Source of the DNA: Knoellia koreensis
Lineage (GTDB): Bacteria > Actinomycetota > Actinomycetes > Actinomycetales > Dermatophilaceae
Direction: 5' to 3'
Length of the DNA: 64,000 nucleotides
Assembly: GCF_013041615.1 (NCBI RefSeq)
Contig: NZ_JABEPQ010000001.1
Location: 674,976 to 738,975, forward strand
This document shows, one piece after another, positions 34,458 to 42,924 of the stretch. The translations under genes and the position numbers were made by a program. Below the pieces are notes generated by a model. The model worked only from the letters and a program-made list of their open reading frames with translations, did not search any database and was not told where the DNA came from. Position 1 is the stretch's first letter; each line of letters starts with the position of its first letter.

Positions 34458-35275
34458 CGGCTCATTCTGGCACCCAGGAAGGCGGCGACCTTGGGCGCCA
34501 GCAGGTCGGCGCGGGTGACGAGGGCGAGGTGGCCGTCGTCGTAGAGCTCGACCCGGGCGCGCGGGATGAGGCGCCCCAGGATGCGTGCGTTGGCGACGGG
34601 GATGAGGGGGTCGTCGCGACCGGCGAGGACGAGCGTCGGCTGTCGCAGCAGTGGCAGGAAGGGCAGGCTCGTCCAACCCGCGCCCGCAAGCAGCTGAAGG
34701 AGGTAGCCCCGGCGGCTGCCCACCCGTGACCGGTCGTGCAGGAGGTGCCGCACCGCGGTCGGGTCGTCCCGCAGCGAGCCGCCGTAGAGCAGGCCGCCGA
34801 CCTGCTCGGCGAACTCCGGGTCGCGGTAGCGCCGAGGGGTCGCCATCGTCCACAGCACACGCGGACCGGCGGGCACCATGAGCGACCCCGTTCCGGTCGC
34901 CACGAGGACGAGACGTCGCACCCGGCGCGGGTACTGCAGGGCGAGCTGCTGGGCCAGTCCCCCACCCCACGAGATGCCGAGCACGTCGAAGGTCTCATGG
35001 CCGAGCTGGCTCATCAGCTGGGTGACCAGTCGCGCCAGGGTCACGAACCGGTAAGGGGTCGCCGGGTCAGGTGAGCCACCCACCCCCGGCACGTCGAAGC
35101 GCACCACCTCGATCTGCGGGTCCAGGGCGTCGACAAAGGGGTCGAGGAGCTCCAGGCTCGCGCCGATCCCGTTGCACAGCAACAGCGGTGGACCTGACCC
35201 GGTGCCGGGGCGCACCGACACCCGCAGGCGCTGGCCGTGGACGGTGACGGTGCGAACGACAGGGACACCGCTCAC
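34454..35275 (-). CDS. Alpha/beta hydrolase, polyhydroxyalkanoate depolymerase-like
   Basis: The 273-residue protein has nucleophile Ser102 in GISWGG, a catalytic Asp in GRDDPLIP and His in DDGHLALV. The cap region with TMATPRRYRDPEFAEQVGGLLYGG is typical of intracellular medium-chain-length PHA depolymerases (PhaZ). No signal peptide is seen, so it is cytosolic. It overlaps its neighbours by 4 nt on both sides and lies two genes after phaC, which supports a role in PHA turnover. A generic esterase is the alternative. Confidence 0.75.
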   Translation of the reverse strand: MSGVPVVRTVTVHGQRLRVSVRPGTGSGPPLLLCNGIGASLELLDPFVDALDPQIEVVRFDVPGVGGSPDPATPYRFVTLARLVTQLMSQLGHETFDVLGISWGGGLAQQLALQYPRRVRRLVLVATGTGSLMVPAGPRVLWTMATPRRYRDPEFAEQVGGLLYGGSLRDDPTAVRHLLHDRSRVGSRRGYLLQLLAGAGWTSLPFLPLLRQPTLVLAGRDDPLIPVANARILGRLIPRARVELYDDGHLALVTRADLLAPKVAAFLGARMSR

Positions 35276-36474
35276 ACGAACGCACCCACACCCGTGATGT
35301 CACGGCCCACGATGAGCGTCTGGATCGTCTCCGTGCCCTCGTAGGTGTGCAGCGCCTCCATGTCGGCCATGTGCCGCATCACGTGGAAGTCGAGCAGGAT
35401 CCCGTTGCCGCCCAACAGGTCTCGCCCCTCCGCAATGACCTCGCGGGCGCGACGTGTGTTGTTCATCTTGGCGAGGGCGGCGATCGTGTCGGTGAGCGCA
35501 CCCTCCTCGATGAGGCGGCCGAGGCGCAGGCAGTAGAGCTGCATCGAGCACACCTCGGCCAGCATCTTCACGAGCCGCTCCTGCACGATCTGGAAGGAGA
35601 CGAGCGGCTTGCCGAACTGCTCCCGCGTGGAGCAGTAGTCCATGGCGATGTCGTAGGCCGCGGTGGCGTGTCCCAGCGCCCCCCAGGCGACCGCGTTGCG
35701 CGTACCCGCGAGGACGCGCGCCGTGTCGGCGAACGAGTTCGCGCCGGGCAGCCGGTCGGTCTCCGCGACGCGTACGCCGGAGAGCGTCAGCTGCGCCTGC
35801 CACACCGACCGCAACGAGCCCTTGCCGTCGATCCGCTCGGCCGTGAACCCCTCCGAGGCCGGGTCGACCAGGAAGCCCTTGACCTTCTTGTCCTCGTCGT
35901 CACGGGCCCACAGCACGACGACGTCGGCGATGCTGCCGTTGCCGATCCACTTCTTGACGCCGTCGATCACCCACTCGTCGCCCTCGCGCCGGGCCGTGGT
36001 CTCGAGCGAGACCGAGTCCGACCCGTGGGTCGGCTCGGTGAGCGCGAACGCCCCGAAGGCCTCGACCTTCGCGAGCGCCGGCAGCCAGCGCTGCTTCTGC
36101 TCCTCCGAACCGAGCATCGCGATCGACTGCATCGCCAGCCCGGCCTGCACGCCGAGGAAGGTGCCGAGGCTGCCGTCGCCCCGGTTGAGCTCCATGTGGA
36201 CGAGGCCGGTCGCGATGGGGCTCATCGACGGGCAGCCGTAGCCTTCGATGCCGTCGCCGACGAGTCCCAGCTCACCGAGCCGCCGGACCAGGTCACGGGG
36301 GAACCCGGCGCGCTCCCAGTAGTCGGCGATGACGGGCAGGACCTCGTCGTCGACGAACCGGCGGGCGGTGTTCCAGTAGCCGAGCTCCTCGTCGGTGAGC
36401 TGGTCGGCGATCCGGAAGAAGTCGGTGCCGCGCGAGCGGCCCAGGTGCGGGAACGGTGCGGTGCGGTCGGTCAT
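35272..36474 (-). CDS. Acyl-CoA dehydrogenase of the PHA operon
   Basis: The 400-residue flavoenzyme has the usual segments: FALTEPTHGSDSVSLETTARREG, DGVKKWIGNGSIADVVVLWA, and near the C-terminus DLLGGNGILLDFHVMRHMADMEALHTYEGT, whose Glu in TYEGT is the family's catalytic base in the glutaryl-CoA dehydrogenase branch (segments listed in parts of at most twenty residues in the protein order). It sits between phaC and the depolymerase-like gene. A supply of enoyl-CoA for PHA monomers is a reasonable inference. Confidence 0.82.
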   Translation of the reverse strand: MTDRTAPFPHLGRSRGTDFFRIADQLTDEELGYWNTARRFVDDEVLPVIADYWERAGFPRDLVRRLGELGLVGDGIEGYGCPSMSPIATGLVHMELNRGDGSLGTFLGVQAGLAMQSIAMLGSEEQKQRWLPALAKVEAFGAFALTEPTHGSDSVSLETTARREGDEWVIDGVKKWIGNGSIADVVVLWARDDEDKKVKGFLVDPASEGFTAERIDGKGSLRSVWQAQLTLSGVRVAETDRLPGANSFADTARVLAGTRNAVAWGALGHATAAYDIAMDYCSTREQFGKPLVSFQIVQERLVKMLAEVCSMQLYCLRLGRLIEEGALTDTIAALAKMNNTRRAREVIAEGRDLLGGNGILLDFHVMRHMADMEALHTYEGTETIQTLIVGRDITGVGAFV

Positions 36475-36487
36475 GACGTGCTCGCTT

Positions 36488-38185
36488 TCAGTGGTCGAAG
36501 ACATAGGTGCCGGGTGCCTCCGCGAGGGGCTGCAACCGGGTGGAGCCGAGCTTCTTCGGCGCGCGCTTGCGCCCGCCGCTGCGTTCGTCGAGCCAGGCCG
36601 ACACGTCCGCCCACCAGGTGCCCTCGTGCAGCGTCGCGTCGCGCAGCCAGGCCTTGGCGTCGGGCCCCTGGTCGTCGTTCGTGTGGAAGCTCGAGCGCGG
36701 GTTGCCGGGCGGGTTGACCAGGGCGGCGATGTGACCGCTCGTCGAGAGCACGAACCGGCTCTTGCCACCGAGCAGCTGCGTCGTGCGGTAGCAGTTCTGC
36801 CACGGCGTGATGTGGTCGGCGATCCCGGCGACGATGTAGGCATCGACGGTGATCGCGCCGAGGTCGATCGGCTGTCCCAGCACCGTGAGCGCACCGGGCT
36901 TGGTGAGCTTGTTCTCCATCGCCAGGTCGACGAAGTCGGCGTGCAGCCCGGCCGCCATCCGCGTGGTGTCGGCGTTCCAGAAGAGGATGTCGAAGGCCGG
37001 CGGCCGCTTGCCCAGCAGGTAGTTGTTGACCCAGTAGTTCCACACCAGGTCACTCGGCCGCAGCCACGCGAACACCTCCGCGAGCGCCCTGCCGTCGAGG
37101 TAGCCCGCGCGCGCCGACTTCGCCTTGGCCTTCTGCGCCAGGTCGGCGTCCATGAGCGCCGACAGCGTCCCGGCGTCCGCGTTGTCGATGACGGTGACCG
37201 CGAGGAGCAGGCCGGCGAGCCGGTCCTGGCGGCCGATGCCCGCAAGGTATGCCGCGGTGATCGTTGCGAGGATCCCTCCCGAACAGATGCCCCCGAGCAT
37301 CGAGGCGGTGCTGCCGCTCACTTCCTCGACGGCGTCGAGGGCGTCGAGGATGGCCCGCACGTAGGTGTCGAAGTCCCACTCGGCGTGCCGGGCGTCGGGG
37401 TTGCGCCACGACATGACGAACGTCGTCCGTCCCTGCCCCACGGCATACTCCACGAGGCTCCGACCGGGGGCCAGGTCGATCGCGTAGAACTTGTTGATCG
37501 TCGGCGGCACGATCAGCAGCGGGATCTCGTTGACCTCCTTGGTCGTCGGCGCGTACTGGATCAGCTCGAAGACCTCGGTGCGCAGCACCACGGCCCCCTC
37601 GCTCGCGGCGATGTTCTCCCCCACCTCGAAGGACGAGGTGTCGACCATCTCGGGGATGCGGGGCGCCGAGGCCAGGTCCTTGACGAGCTGGCTGCCGCCG
37701 CGCAGGAGGCTGAGTCCTGCGGTGTCGACGACCGTCTTGGCCGACTCGGGGTTGACGAGCGGCACGTTGCTCGGTGACGCGGCCTCGACGACGTTCTCGA
37801 GGAGGAACTTCACCCGCTGACGGTCGCGGTCGGACAGGTCGGAGTTCGCGACGAGCTGCTCGACGGTGCGCCCGCTGGCGAGGTAGAGCTGGAGCAGCCG
37901 GTGGAGCACCGGGTTGTCCGACCAGGCCGCGTCGGCGAAGCGCCGGTCGCGCTTGTCCGGCGCCAGCGGGGAGGCCCCGGCGACGATCCGGCCGGACTCC
38001 ACACCGAGCTCGACCAGCCGGGTGGCCGTCTGCCGTGGGTGGCGCAGCAGCGACAGCGCCCAGCGGGCGGTCGAGCCGTCCGGCGCGAACCGGCGGGCCG
38101 GCCCGATGGCCGCCTGCACGAGCAGGTGGTCGAGGGCGACGGAGACGTTGGCCGTCTCGTCGGGGGCGTGCGTCGTGGCAGTCAT
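36488..38185 (-). CDS. phaC: Polyhydroxyalkanoate synthase PhaC
   Basis: The 565-residue enzyme has the synthase lipase-like box GGICSGG with nucleophile Cys301, Asp in GIADHITPW and His in SGHIAALVNPPGNP, plus the conserved INKFYAIDLAPGRSLVEY and NYWVNNYLLGKRPPAFDILFWN regions (each within the central domain). Length and sequence suit class I or II synthases, which work without PhaE or PhaR. The ATG at 38183-38185 is 2 nt after the ligase stop. It polymerises hydroxyacyl-CoA into storage granules. Confidence 0.92.
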   Translation of the reverse strand: MTATTHAPDETANVSVALDHLLVQAAIGPARRFAPDGSTARWALSLLRHPRQTATRLVELGVESGRIVAGASPLAPDKRDRRFADAAWSDNPVLHRLLQLYLASGRTVEQLVANSDLSDRDRQRVKFLLENVVEAASPSNVPLVNPESAKTVVDTAGLSLLRGGSQLVKDLASAPRIPEMVDTSSFEVGENIAASEGAVVLRTEVFELIQYAPTTKEVNEIPLLIVPPTINKFYAIDLAPGRSLVEYAVGQGRTTFVMSWRNPDARHAEWDFDTYVRAILDALDAVEEVSGSTASMLGGICSGGILATITAAYLAGIGRQDRLAGLLLAVTVIDNADAGTLSALMDADLAQKAKAKSARAGYLDGRALAEVFAWLRPSDLVWNYWVNNYLLGKRPPAFDILFWNADTTRMAAGLHADFVDLAMENKLTKPGALTVLGQPIDLGAITVDAYIVAGIADHITPWQNCYRTTQLLGGKSRFVLSTSGHIAALVNPPGNPRSSFHTNDDQGPDAKAWLRDATLHEGTWWADVSAWLDERSGGRKRAPKKLGSTRLQPLAEAPGTYVFDH

Positions 38186-38187
38186 CG

Positions 38188-39696
38188 TCAGGCCTCCGCA
38201 CCGGTCGTGGGCGGCACGATCTCGCGCTTGAGGATCTTGCCGGTGGCGCCCTTGGGCAGCTCGTCGACGAACCACACCAGCCGCGGATACTTGTAGGCCG
38301 CGACCTGGCCCTTGACGTAGTCGCGCAGCTCGTCCTCGGTCACCGTCGACCCGGGACGCAGTGCCACGGCGGCGGCGACCTCCTCGCCCAGCGTCGGGTG
38401 CGGCACGCCGATCACGGCGGCCTCGGCGACCTGCGGGTGCTCGTAGAGGACCTCCTCGATCTCGCGCGGGTAGACGTTGAAGCCGCCACGGATGACGAGG
38501 TCCTTGAGCCGGTCAACGATGTAGAAGTAGCCGTCGTCGTCGACCCGGCCCATGTCGCCGGTGCGGAACCAGCCGTCGTCGGACAGCACCGCAGCGGTCT
38601 CGGTGGGCTTGTTCCAGTAGCCCTTCATGACGTTGTGACCACGGATCGCCACCTCCCCGACGGCGCCGGTCTCGACCGGCTCACCGTCGGCGTCGACGAT
38701 CCGCATCTCGACCCCCGTCACCGGCAGGCCGATCGACCCGGCCCGCCGCTCGCGGTCCGGGAGGTTGAACGACGCCACCGGCGAGGTCTCCGACAGGCCG
38801 TAACCCTCCAGCACGACCGTGTCGAACCGCTCCTCGAACCGGTGCAGCACCTCGACCGGCATCGCCGCGCCACCGGAGACGCACACCCGCAGCCCGGGCA
38901 GCGACGGTGCGTCGTCACCCAGACCCAGCAACGCGGCATACATCGTCGGCACACCGGCGAAGACGGTGGCACCCTGATCGGCGAGCAGGCTCGCCGCGGC
39001 GCGGGCGTCGAAGCGCGGCAGCAACAGCAGCCGGGCACCCGCCGCCATCGCGGTGTTGAGCGTGCAGGTCTGCCCGAACGCGTGGAAGAGCGGGAGGCCG
39101 CCGAAGATCGCGTCGTCGGCCGCGAGCTGGATGAGGTCGGACTGGGTGATGCGCACGTTGTTCACGAGGTTCGCGTGCGTGAGCTCGGCGCCCTTGGGCC
39201 GGCCGGTCGTGCCGGAGGTGTAGAGCAGGACTGCGGTGTCGTCCTCGGCGCGCTCGACCACGACGGTGGCCGGGGTCTGCTCGGACAGCAGCGCCGGCAG
39301 CGTCTCCGGCTCGGCCACAACGACCTCGACACCGTCGACCTGGGCCGCACCCTCCTCGACCTCGGACCGACTCATCGGCCCGGTCACGATGACGCGCGCG
39401 CCCGAGTCGCCGAGGTAGTAGGCGACCTCGCGCGCCTTGAGCAGCGGGTTCATCGGAACGACGACGGCGCCGAGGCGCAGGATGCCGTAGTAGGCGACCG
39501 GGAAGTCGGGGGTGTTGGGGAGCATGAGTCCGACGCGGTCCCCGGGTGCGACGCCCAGCCCGGCGAGCAAGCCGGCGAAGCGGGCGCTGGCGTCGTCGAG
39601 CTGGCCGTAGGTCGTGTCGCCCGCGCCGTGCAGGTGCAGGGCGACCCGCTCGGGCTGGGCAGCGGCGGTGCTGGTGAAGAGGCTGGCGAGGTTCAT
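38188..39696 (-). CDS. Long-chain fatty acid--CoA ligase (AMP-forming)
   Basis: The 502-residue ANL-superfamily enzyme has the AMP-binding motif LLYTSGTTGRPKGAELTH, the GYGLSETSPV segment, WFRTGDMG and DRLKDLVIRGGFNVYP, and the C-terminal lysine in PKGATGKILKRE. It activates free acids to acyl-CoA. It opens the operon ligase-phaC-ACAD-depolymerase-MOSC and has an AGGAG ribosome site. The intergenic region to the divergent PucR-type gene holds an 18-bp palindrome. Confidence 0.9.
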   Translation of the reverse strand: MNLASLFTSTAAAQPERVALHLHGAGDTTYGQLDDASARFAGLLAGLGVAPGDRVGLMLPNTPDFPVAYYGILRLGAVVVPMNPLLKAREVAYYLGDSGARVIVTGPMSRSEVEEGAAQVDGVEVVVAEPETLPALLSEQTPATVVVERAEDDTAVLLYTSGTTGRPKGAELTHANLVNNVRITQSDLIQLAADDAIFGGLPLFHAFGQTCTLNTAMAAGARLLLLPRFDARAAASLLADQGATVFAGVPTMYAALLGLGDDAPSLPGLRVCVSGGAAMPVEVLHRFEERFDTVVLEGYGLSETSPVASFNLPDRERRAGSIGLPVTGVEMRIVDADGEPVETGAVGEVAIRGHNVMKGYWNKPTETAAVLSDDGWFRTGDMGRVDDDGYFYIVDRLKDLVIRGGFNVYPREIEEVLYEHPQVAEAAVIGVPHPTLGEEVAAAVALRPGSTVTEDELRDYVKGQVAAYKYPRLVWFVDELPKGATGKILKREIVPPTTGAEA

Positions 39697-39793
39697 GGAT
39701 GGCTCCTGGCGGCTCGGGTGAGGTTCCCCTCCAGAGTCCGCCCACACGGCATACCGGGTCATCGTCCGCGAGCACCGACTTGGACCGCCATCG

Positions 39794-39811
39794 GTTGTGC
39801 CGCGGCACAAC
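39794..39811. promoter_or_regulatory. Perfect 18-bp palindrome, likely operator of the PucR-type regulator
   Basis: GTTGTGCCGCGGCACAAC is a complete palindrome with no spacer. It lies in the 136-bp gap between the divergent PHA operon and the PucR-type gene, 9 nt before that gene's TAGCGT -10 box and 98 nt before the ligase start. Its position suits control of both directions. Confidence 0.7.
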
Positions 39812-39820
39812 GCCCCGCGA

Positions 39821-39826
39821 TAGCGT
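39821..39826 (+). promoter_or_regulatory. -10 box of the PucR-type regulator
   Basis: TAGCGT stands 6 nt before the GTG at 39833, so the transcript should be leaderless. The upstream palindrome covers the usual -35 area. Confidence 0.5.
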
Positions 39827-39832
39827 GTTCCC

Positions 39833-41002
39833 GTGCCCGAGGTTGCGCCGGAGGTCAGGGACCTGAGCCGTCGGTTGCTGCCCGACGCGACCCGGCTCGG
39901 CCACCGCATGGCCGAGCGGATCCTCGCCGAGATCCCCCTCTACGCCGCCGGGGACGCCGTCAGCCTCGAGGACCTCTACGCCTCGTGCGCGGACAACATG
40001 CGGTACGTGCTCGGCGAGCTGGCCGGCGAGCCGTCGGTCACCCTCGAGGCCCCCCGAGCCACGGGGGCCGCGCGAGCCGAGGCGAGCGTGCCGTATGCCG
40101 CGGTGCTCACGGCCTTTCGCATCGGCGGCCGTTTCGTGTGGGAGCTGTTGGTGGAACAGGCGTCGCCGGAGGCGCACGACGCGCTGCTGCGGGCCGCGGC
40201 CGACATCTGGTCGGTGAGCGACGACCTCGCCACCCACGTGACCGACGCCTACCGGGCGACCAGCGCCGAACGGGCGCGGCGCGATGCCCAGCTGCGCGCC
40301 GCCATCGTCGGCACCGTCCTCGACGGCGAGGTGACCGCCGACGCCGACCTCTGGGCGACCGCGGCAGCACTGCCGTTCGACCGGGACGGCCGGTTCGTCG
40401 TGGTCACGGCCCTGTGCCGGCCACCCGGCACCGAGGCGCTGCCCGGGGCGGAACGGGTGCTGGCCGGGCGCGGTCTGGACTCGGCGTGGCGGATGGAGCA
40501 CGACCACCAGGACGGGGTGGTGGCGCTGCGCCGCGACGCCGACGAGGCCCTGCTGGTCGAGCTGCTGGCTCCCCTGGCCATGGGGCGCGTCGGTGTCAGC
40601 GCGCCGTTCGACGGGCTCGACCATGCCCCTGCTGCGCGCCGACAGGCTGGAATCGCCTGTGGCGCAGCACCTTCCGGTGTCACCCGTTACGACGCGGGGG
40701 CGCTGGACCTGGTGCTCGCCAGCACCCCCGAGCAGTCGGCCGTGTTCGCCCGTGCCGTCCTCGACGGGGTCTTGCGGCTGCCGTCCGACGACCGCGAGGT
40801 GCTGCTCTCGACAGCCCGGGCGTGGATCGACGCCGACGGCTCGACCGCCACGGCCGCCGAGCGGCTGCACGTGCACCGCAACACGGTGCGCTACCGGCTG
40901 GGCAGGATCCAGGACCTGACCGGCCGCGATGTCGCCCGTCCGAGCCAGCTCACGGAGCTCGACGTGGCGTTGCGGGCAGCCCGCATGCTCGACCTGGGTT
41001 AG
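39833..41002 (+). CDS. PucR/CdaR family regulator of the PHA operon
   Basis: The 389-residue protein ends in the PucR-type HTH (LHVHRNTVRYRLGRIQDLTG, about residues 344-363). The helical N-terminal half is of the kind found in RsbRD-like sensor domains, and a central GGDEF-like fold is probable. It is divergent from the ligase-phaC operon and shares with it an 18-bp palindrome, so it likely controls that operon and itself. Activator or repressor cannot be decided. The octamer at 40093 encodes PYAAV. Confidence 0.83.
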   Translation: MPEVAPEVRDLSRRLLPDATRLGHRMAERILAEIPLYAAGDAVSLEDLYASCADNMRYVLGELAGEPSVTLEAPRATGAARAEASVPYAAVLTAFRIGGRFVWELLVEQASPEAHDALLRAAADIWSVSDDLATHVTDAYRATSAERARRDAQLRAAIVGTVLDGEVTADADLWATAAALPFDRDGRFVVVTALCRPPGTEALPGAERVLAGRGLDSAWRMEHDHQDGVVALRRDADEALLVELLAPLAMGRVGVSAPFDGLDHAPAARRQAGIACGAAPSGVTRYDAGALDLVLASTPEQSAVFARAVLDGVLRLPSDDREVLLSTARAWIDADGSTATAAERLHVHRNTVRYRLGRIQDLTGRDVARPSQLTELDVALRAARMLDLG

Positions 41003-41090
41003 GAGGCGGCGATCGCATCAGACGCTGACTGGTGTCCGCCGAGACTTCGCCGACGTGCCTGGCGGGTCTTGGGCGCGCATGATGAGTCCC

Positions 41091-41480
41091 ATGACGACGA
41101 GGTATGTCGTGCAGGTGCGGCGGGCGTACGACCCGGCCGAGAAGTCAGACGGCCAGCGGGTCCTGGTCGACCGGCTCTGGCCGCGCGGGGTGAGCAAGGA
41201 GAAGGCGGATCTCACCGAGTGGCTGAAGAACGTGTCGCCGTCGACCGAGCTGCGCAAGTGGTACGAGCACGACCCGGCGAAATGGCCCGAGTTCCAGAAG
41301 CGGTACCGGGCAGAGCTGCAGGACCCCGAGCGTGCTCAGGCGCTCGACCAGCTGCGGGCGATGGCCGCCAAGGGTCCGCTCACCCTCATCACGGCGTCCA
41401 AGGCCGCTGACATCAGCGAGGCTGCCGTGCTCCGCGACGTCCTCGACGGGACGTCCGGGCCAACCGGGTCGACCGGCTGA
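41091..41480 (+). CDS. DUF488 family protein
   Basis: A 129-residue DUF488 protein with the family phrases RRAYDP, DGQRVLVDRLWPRGVSKEKADL, STELRKWYEHDPAKWPEF and LTLITASKAADISEAAVL (each a separate block in that order). The function of the family is unknown. Three in-frame ATGs (41079, 41082, 41091) are possible. The last is preferred because CATGAT is 7 nt upstream and the conserved sequence begins directly after it. The tRNA-Val gene follows, facing it. Confidence 0.8.
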   Translation: MTTRYVVQVRRAYDPAEKSDGQRVLVDRLWPRGVSKEKADLTEWLKNVSPSTELRKWYEHDPAKWPEFQKRYRAELQDPERAQALDQLRAMAAKGPLTLITASKAADISEAAVLRDVLDGTSGPTGSTG

Positions 41481-41492
41481 GGAGGGAACCTG

Positions 41493-41569
41493 TGGTGGAC
41501 GTGAAGGGACTCGAACCCCTGGCCTCTCGCGTGTGAAGCGAACGCTCTAACCAACTGAGCTACACGTCC
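41493..41569 (-). tRNA. tRNA-Val (anticodon CAC)
   Basis: The minus strand folds into a full cloverleaf: acceptor GGACGTG/CACGTCC, D arm AGCTCAGTTGGTTAGAGC, anticodon stem TTCGC/GCGAG around loop TTCACAC with anticodon CAC, and the T arm with GGTTCGAGTCC. CCA is encoded at the 3' end. It reads GUG codons. It lies between a DUF488 gene and a PGPGW protein gene; no integrase or att-like duplication is seen next to it. Confidence 0.96.
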
Positions 41570-41629
41570 AGCTGCCCTTGCGGGCCTGCCGAAGAATAGC
41601 CGGACCCGCGCCCGGACACGAAATCCGGG

Positions 41630-42079
41630 TCAGCGGGCGAGGCCCGGCAGTTGCACGAGACGGTCCTCGGCGAAGTCGGGGAACCACGTGGGCACACCGC
41701 TCACGGCGAAGAGCGCCCAGAAGACCGCGAGCACGAGGGCCAGCGTGGCCAGGCCGACGAGGCCCTTGACCCACAGCGGCTTGGGCTCGAGCCAGTCGGT
41801 CCAGTCCTTGAGCCTCGCCTTGCCCCAGTGGAGCAGGCGCTCGGCCGGTTCGAACTCCGAGGCGAGGATCGCGATGCCCGCGAACACGATGAGCCAGCCG
41901 GGTCCTGGCAGCGGCACCAGCGCCAGCCCACCGATCGTGACGACGAAACCCAGGACGATGACGGCGACGCGGTACACCGGGTACATCGTGGGGTGCTCGC
42001 GGATCTTGCGCCGCCACGCCCAGTCGTCGTCCTGGGAGCGGTCCTTGGCCTCCGTATTGGCCTTGTCCGCCTGGGTCAC
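41630..42079 (-). CDS. PGPGW (TIGR02611-type) membrane protein
   Basis: The 149-residue protein has two to three membrane segments and the family motif LVPLPGPGWLIVFAGIAIL (about residues 54-72), with a charged N-terminal 30 residues. The function is unknown. The GTG start overlaps the pabC stop, so it is coupled to folate genes, although no functional link is known. Confidence 0.83.
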   Translation of the reverse strand: MTQADKANTEAKDRSQDDDWAWRRKIREHPTMYPVYRVAVIVLGFVVTIGGLALVPLPGPGWLIVFAGIAILASEFEPAERLLHWGKARLKDWTDWLEPKPLWVKGLVGLATLALVLAVFWALFAVSGVPTWFPDFAEDRLVQLPGLAR

Positions 42080-42924
42080 GGATCCATCCGCTCCGCCGAG
42101 AACCGCGCGAAAACCTCGGCGGCCCGCTTCGTCACCGGCCCCACCTCGAGCGCCCGGTCGTCCACCGCATGGATGCCCAGCACGTCCTTGGTCGAGCTCG
42201 TGATGAACACCTCGTCGGCCTCACGCAGCACCTCGACCGGCAGGGTCTGCTCGCGCACGTCCATGCCGTCCTCGCGGCACCACTCGACGACGACCTCGCG
42301 GGTGATGCCGGCGAGGCACCCCGACTCCAGTGGCGGCGTCAGCAGCACCCCGCCGGAGACGACGAAGATGTTGGACCCGGTGCACTCGCACAGCTCGCCG
42401 CGGGTGTTGGCGAAGACCGCCTCGATCGCCCCGCGCTCCTTGGCGTAGGCCAGCGCGACGACGTTCTCGGCATACGACGTCGTCTTGAGCCCGGCCACCG
42501 CGGACCGTTCGTTGCGCACCCACGGCACCACGGCGACCGACGCGCTCTGCGGCGGTCGCGGCTGGGCGGCGGCGGTGACGATGTAGGTCAGCGGGCTGTC
42601 GTCGCGGTCCGACCCCAGCGGCCCGGCCCCACCGGTCACGGAGTAGCGCAACCGCCCGAACTCGATCTGCGGACCGGCCTCGAGGACCGCCTTGGCGCCC
42701 TCGGCGATGTAGTCGTGGTCGGCCGCCGGCAGCCCGAGCCCGGACAGCGTCCGGTCGAGCCGGCGCGCGTGGCGCGTGGCGGCGAACACCTGCCCCCGGT
42801 CGATCTTGGCCGTCTCGAACGCGCCGTCACCCACGGTAACGCCGTGGTCGAGCGCCGCGATCGACGGCTCGTCCACCCCGGTCAGCCGACCGTTGACCCA
42901 CACTCTCGGCTCGTTGTCGCTCAT
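42076..42924 (-). CDS. pabC: Aminodeoxychorismate lyase (class IV aminotransferase)
   Basis: This 282-residue PLP enzyme of fold type IV has Lys147 (AGLKTTSYAEN) as the Schiff-base lysine, and the later motif ELCECTGSNIFVV with SGCLAGITREVVVEW. Next to pabB, with an ATGA overlap at 42921-42924, it is best read as aminodeoxychorismate lyase, which releases p-aminobenzoate for folate. A branched-chain or D-amino-acid aminotransferase would look similar, so context decides. Confidence 0.87.
   Translation of the reverse strand: MSDNEPRVWVNGRLTGVDEPSIAALDHGVTVGDGAFETAKIDRGQVFAATRHARRLDRTLSGLGLPAADHDYIAEGAKAVLEAGPQIEFGRLRYSVTGGAGPLGSDRDDSPLTYIVTAAAQPRPPQSASVAVVPWVRNERSAVAGLKTTSYAENVVALAYAKERGAIEAVFANTRGELCECTGSNIFVVSGGVLLTPPLESGCLAGITREVVVEWCREDGMDVREQTLPVEVLREADEVFITSSTKDVLGIHAVDDRALEVGPVTKRAAEVFARFSAERMDP

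Noticed and set aside
37774-41028. Open plus-strand frame of 1084 codons across phaC, the ligase and the PucR-type gene
   Set aside because: The first part is antisense to phaC and the ligase, and the rest is out of frame with the PucR-type gene. There are no motifs.
41493-41569. tRNA-Val as an integration site
   Set aside because: No integrase gene and no duplicate of the tRNA 3' end were found in the nearby sequence.
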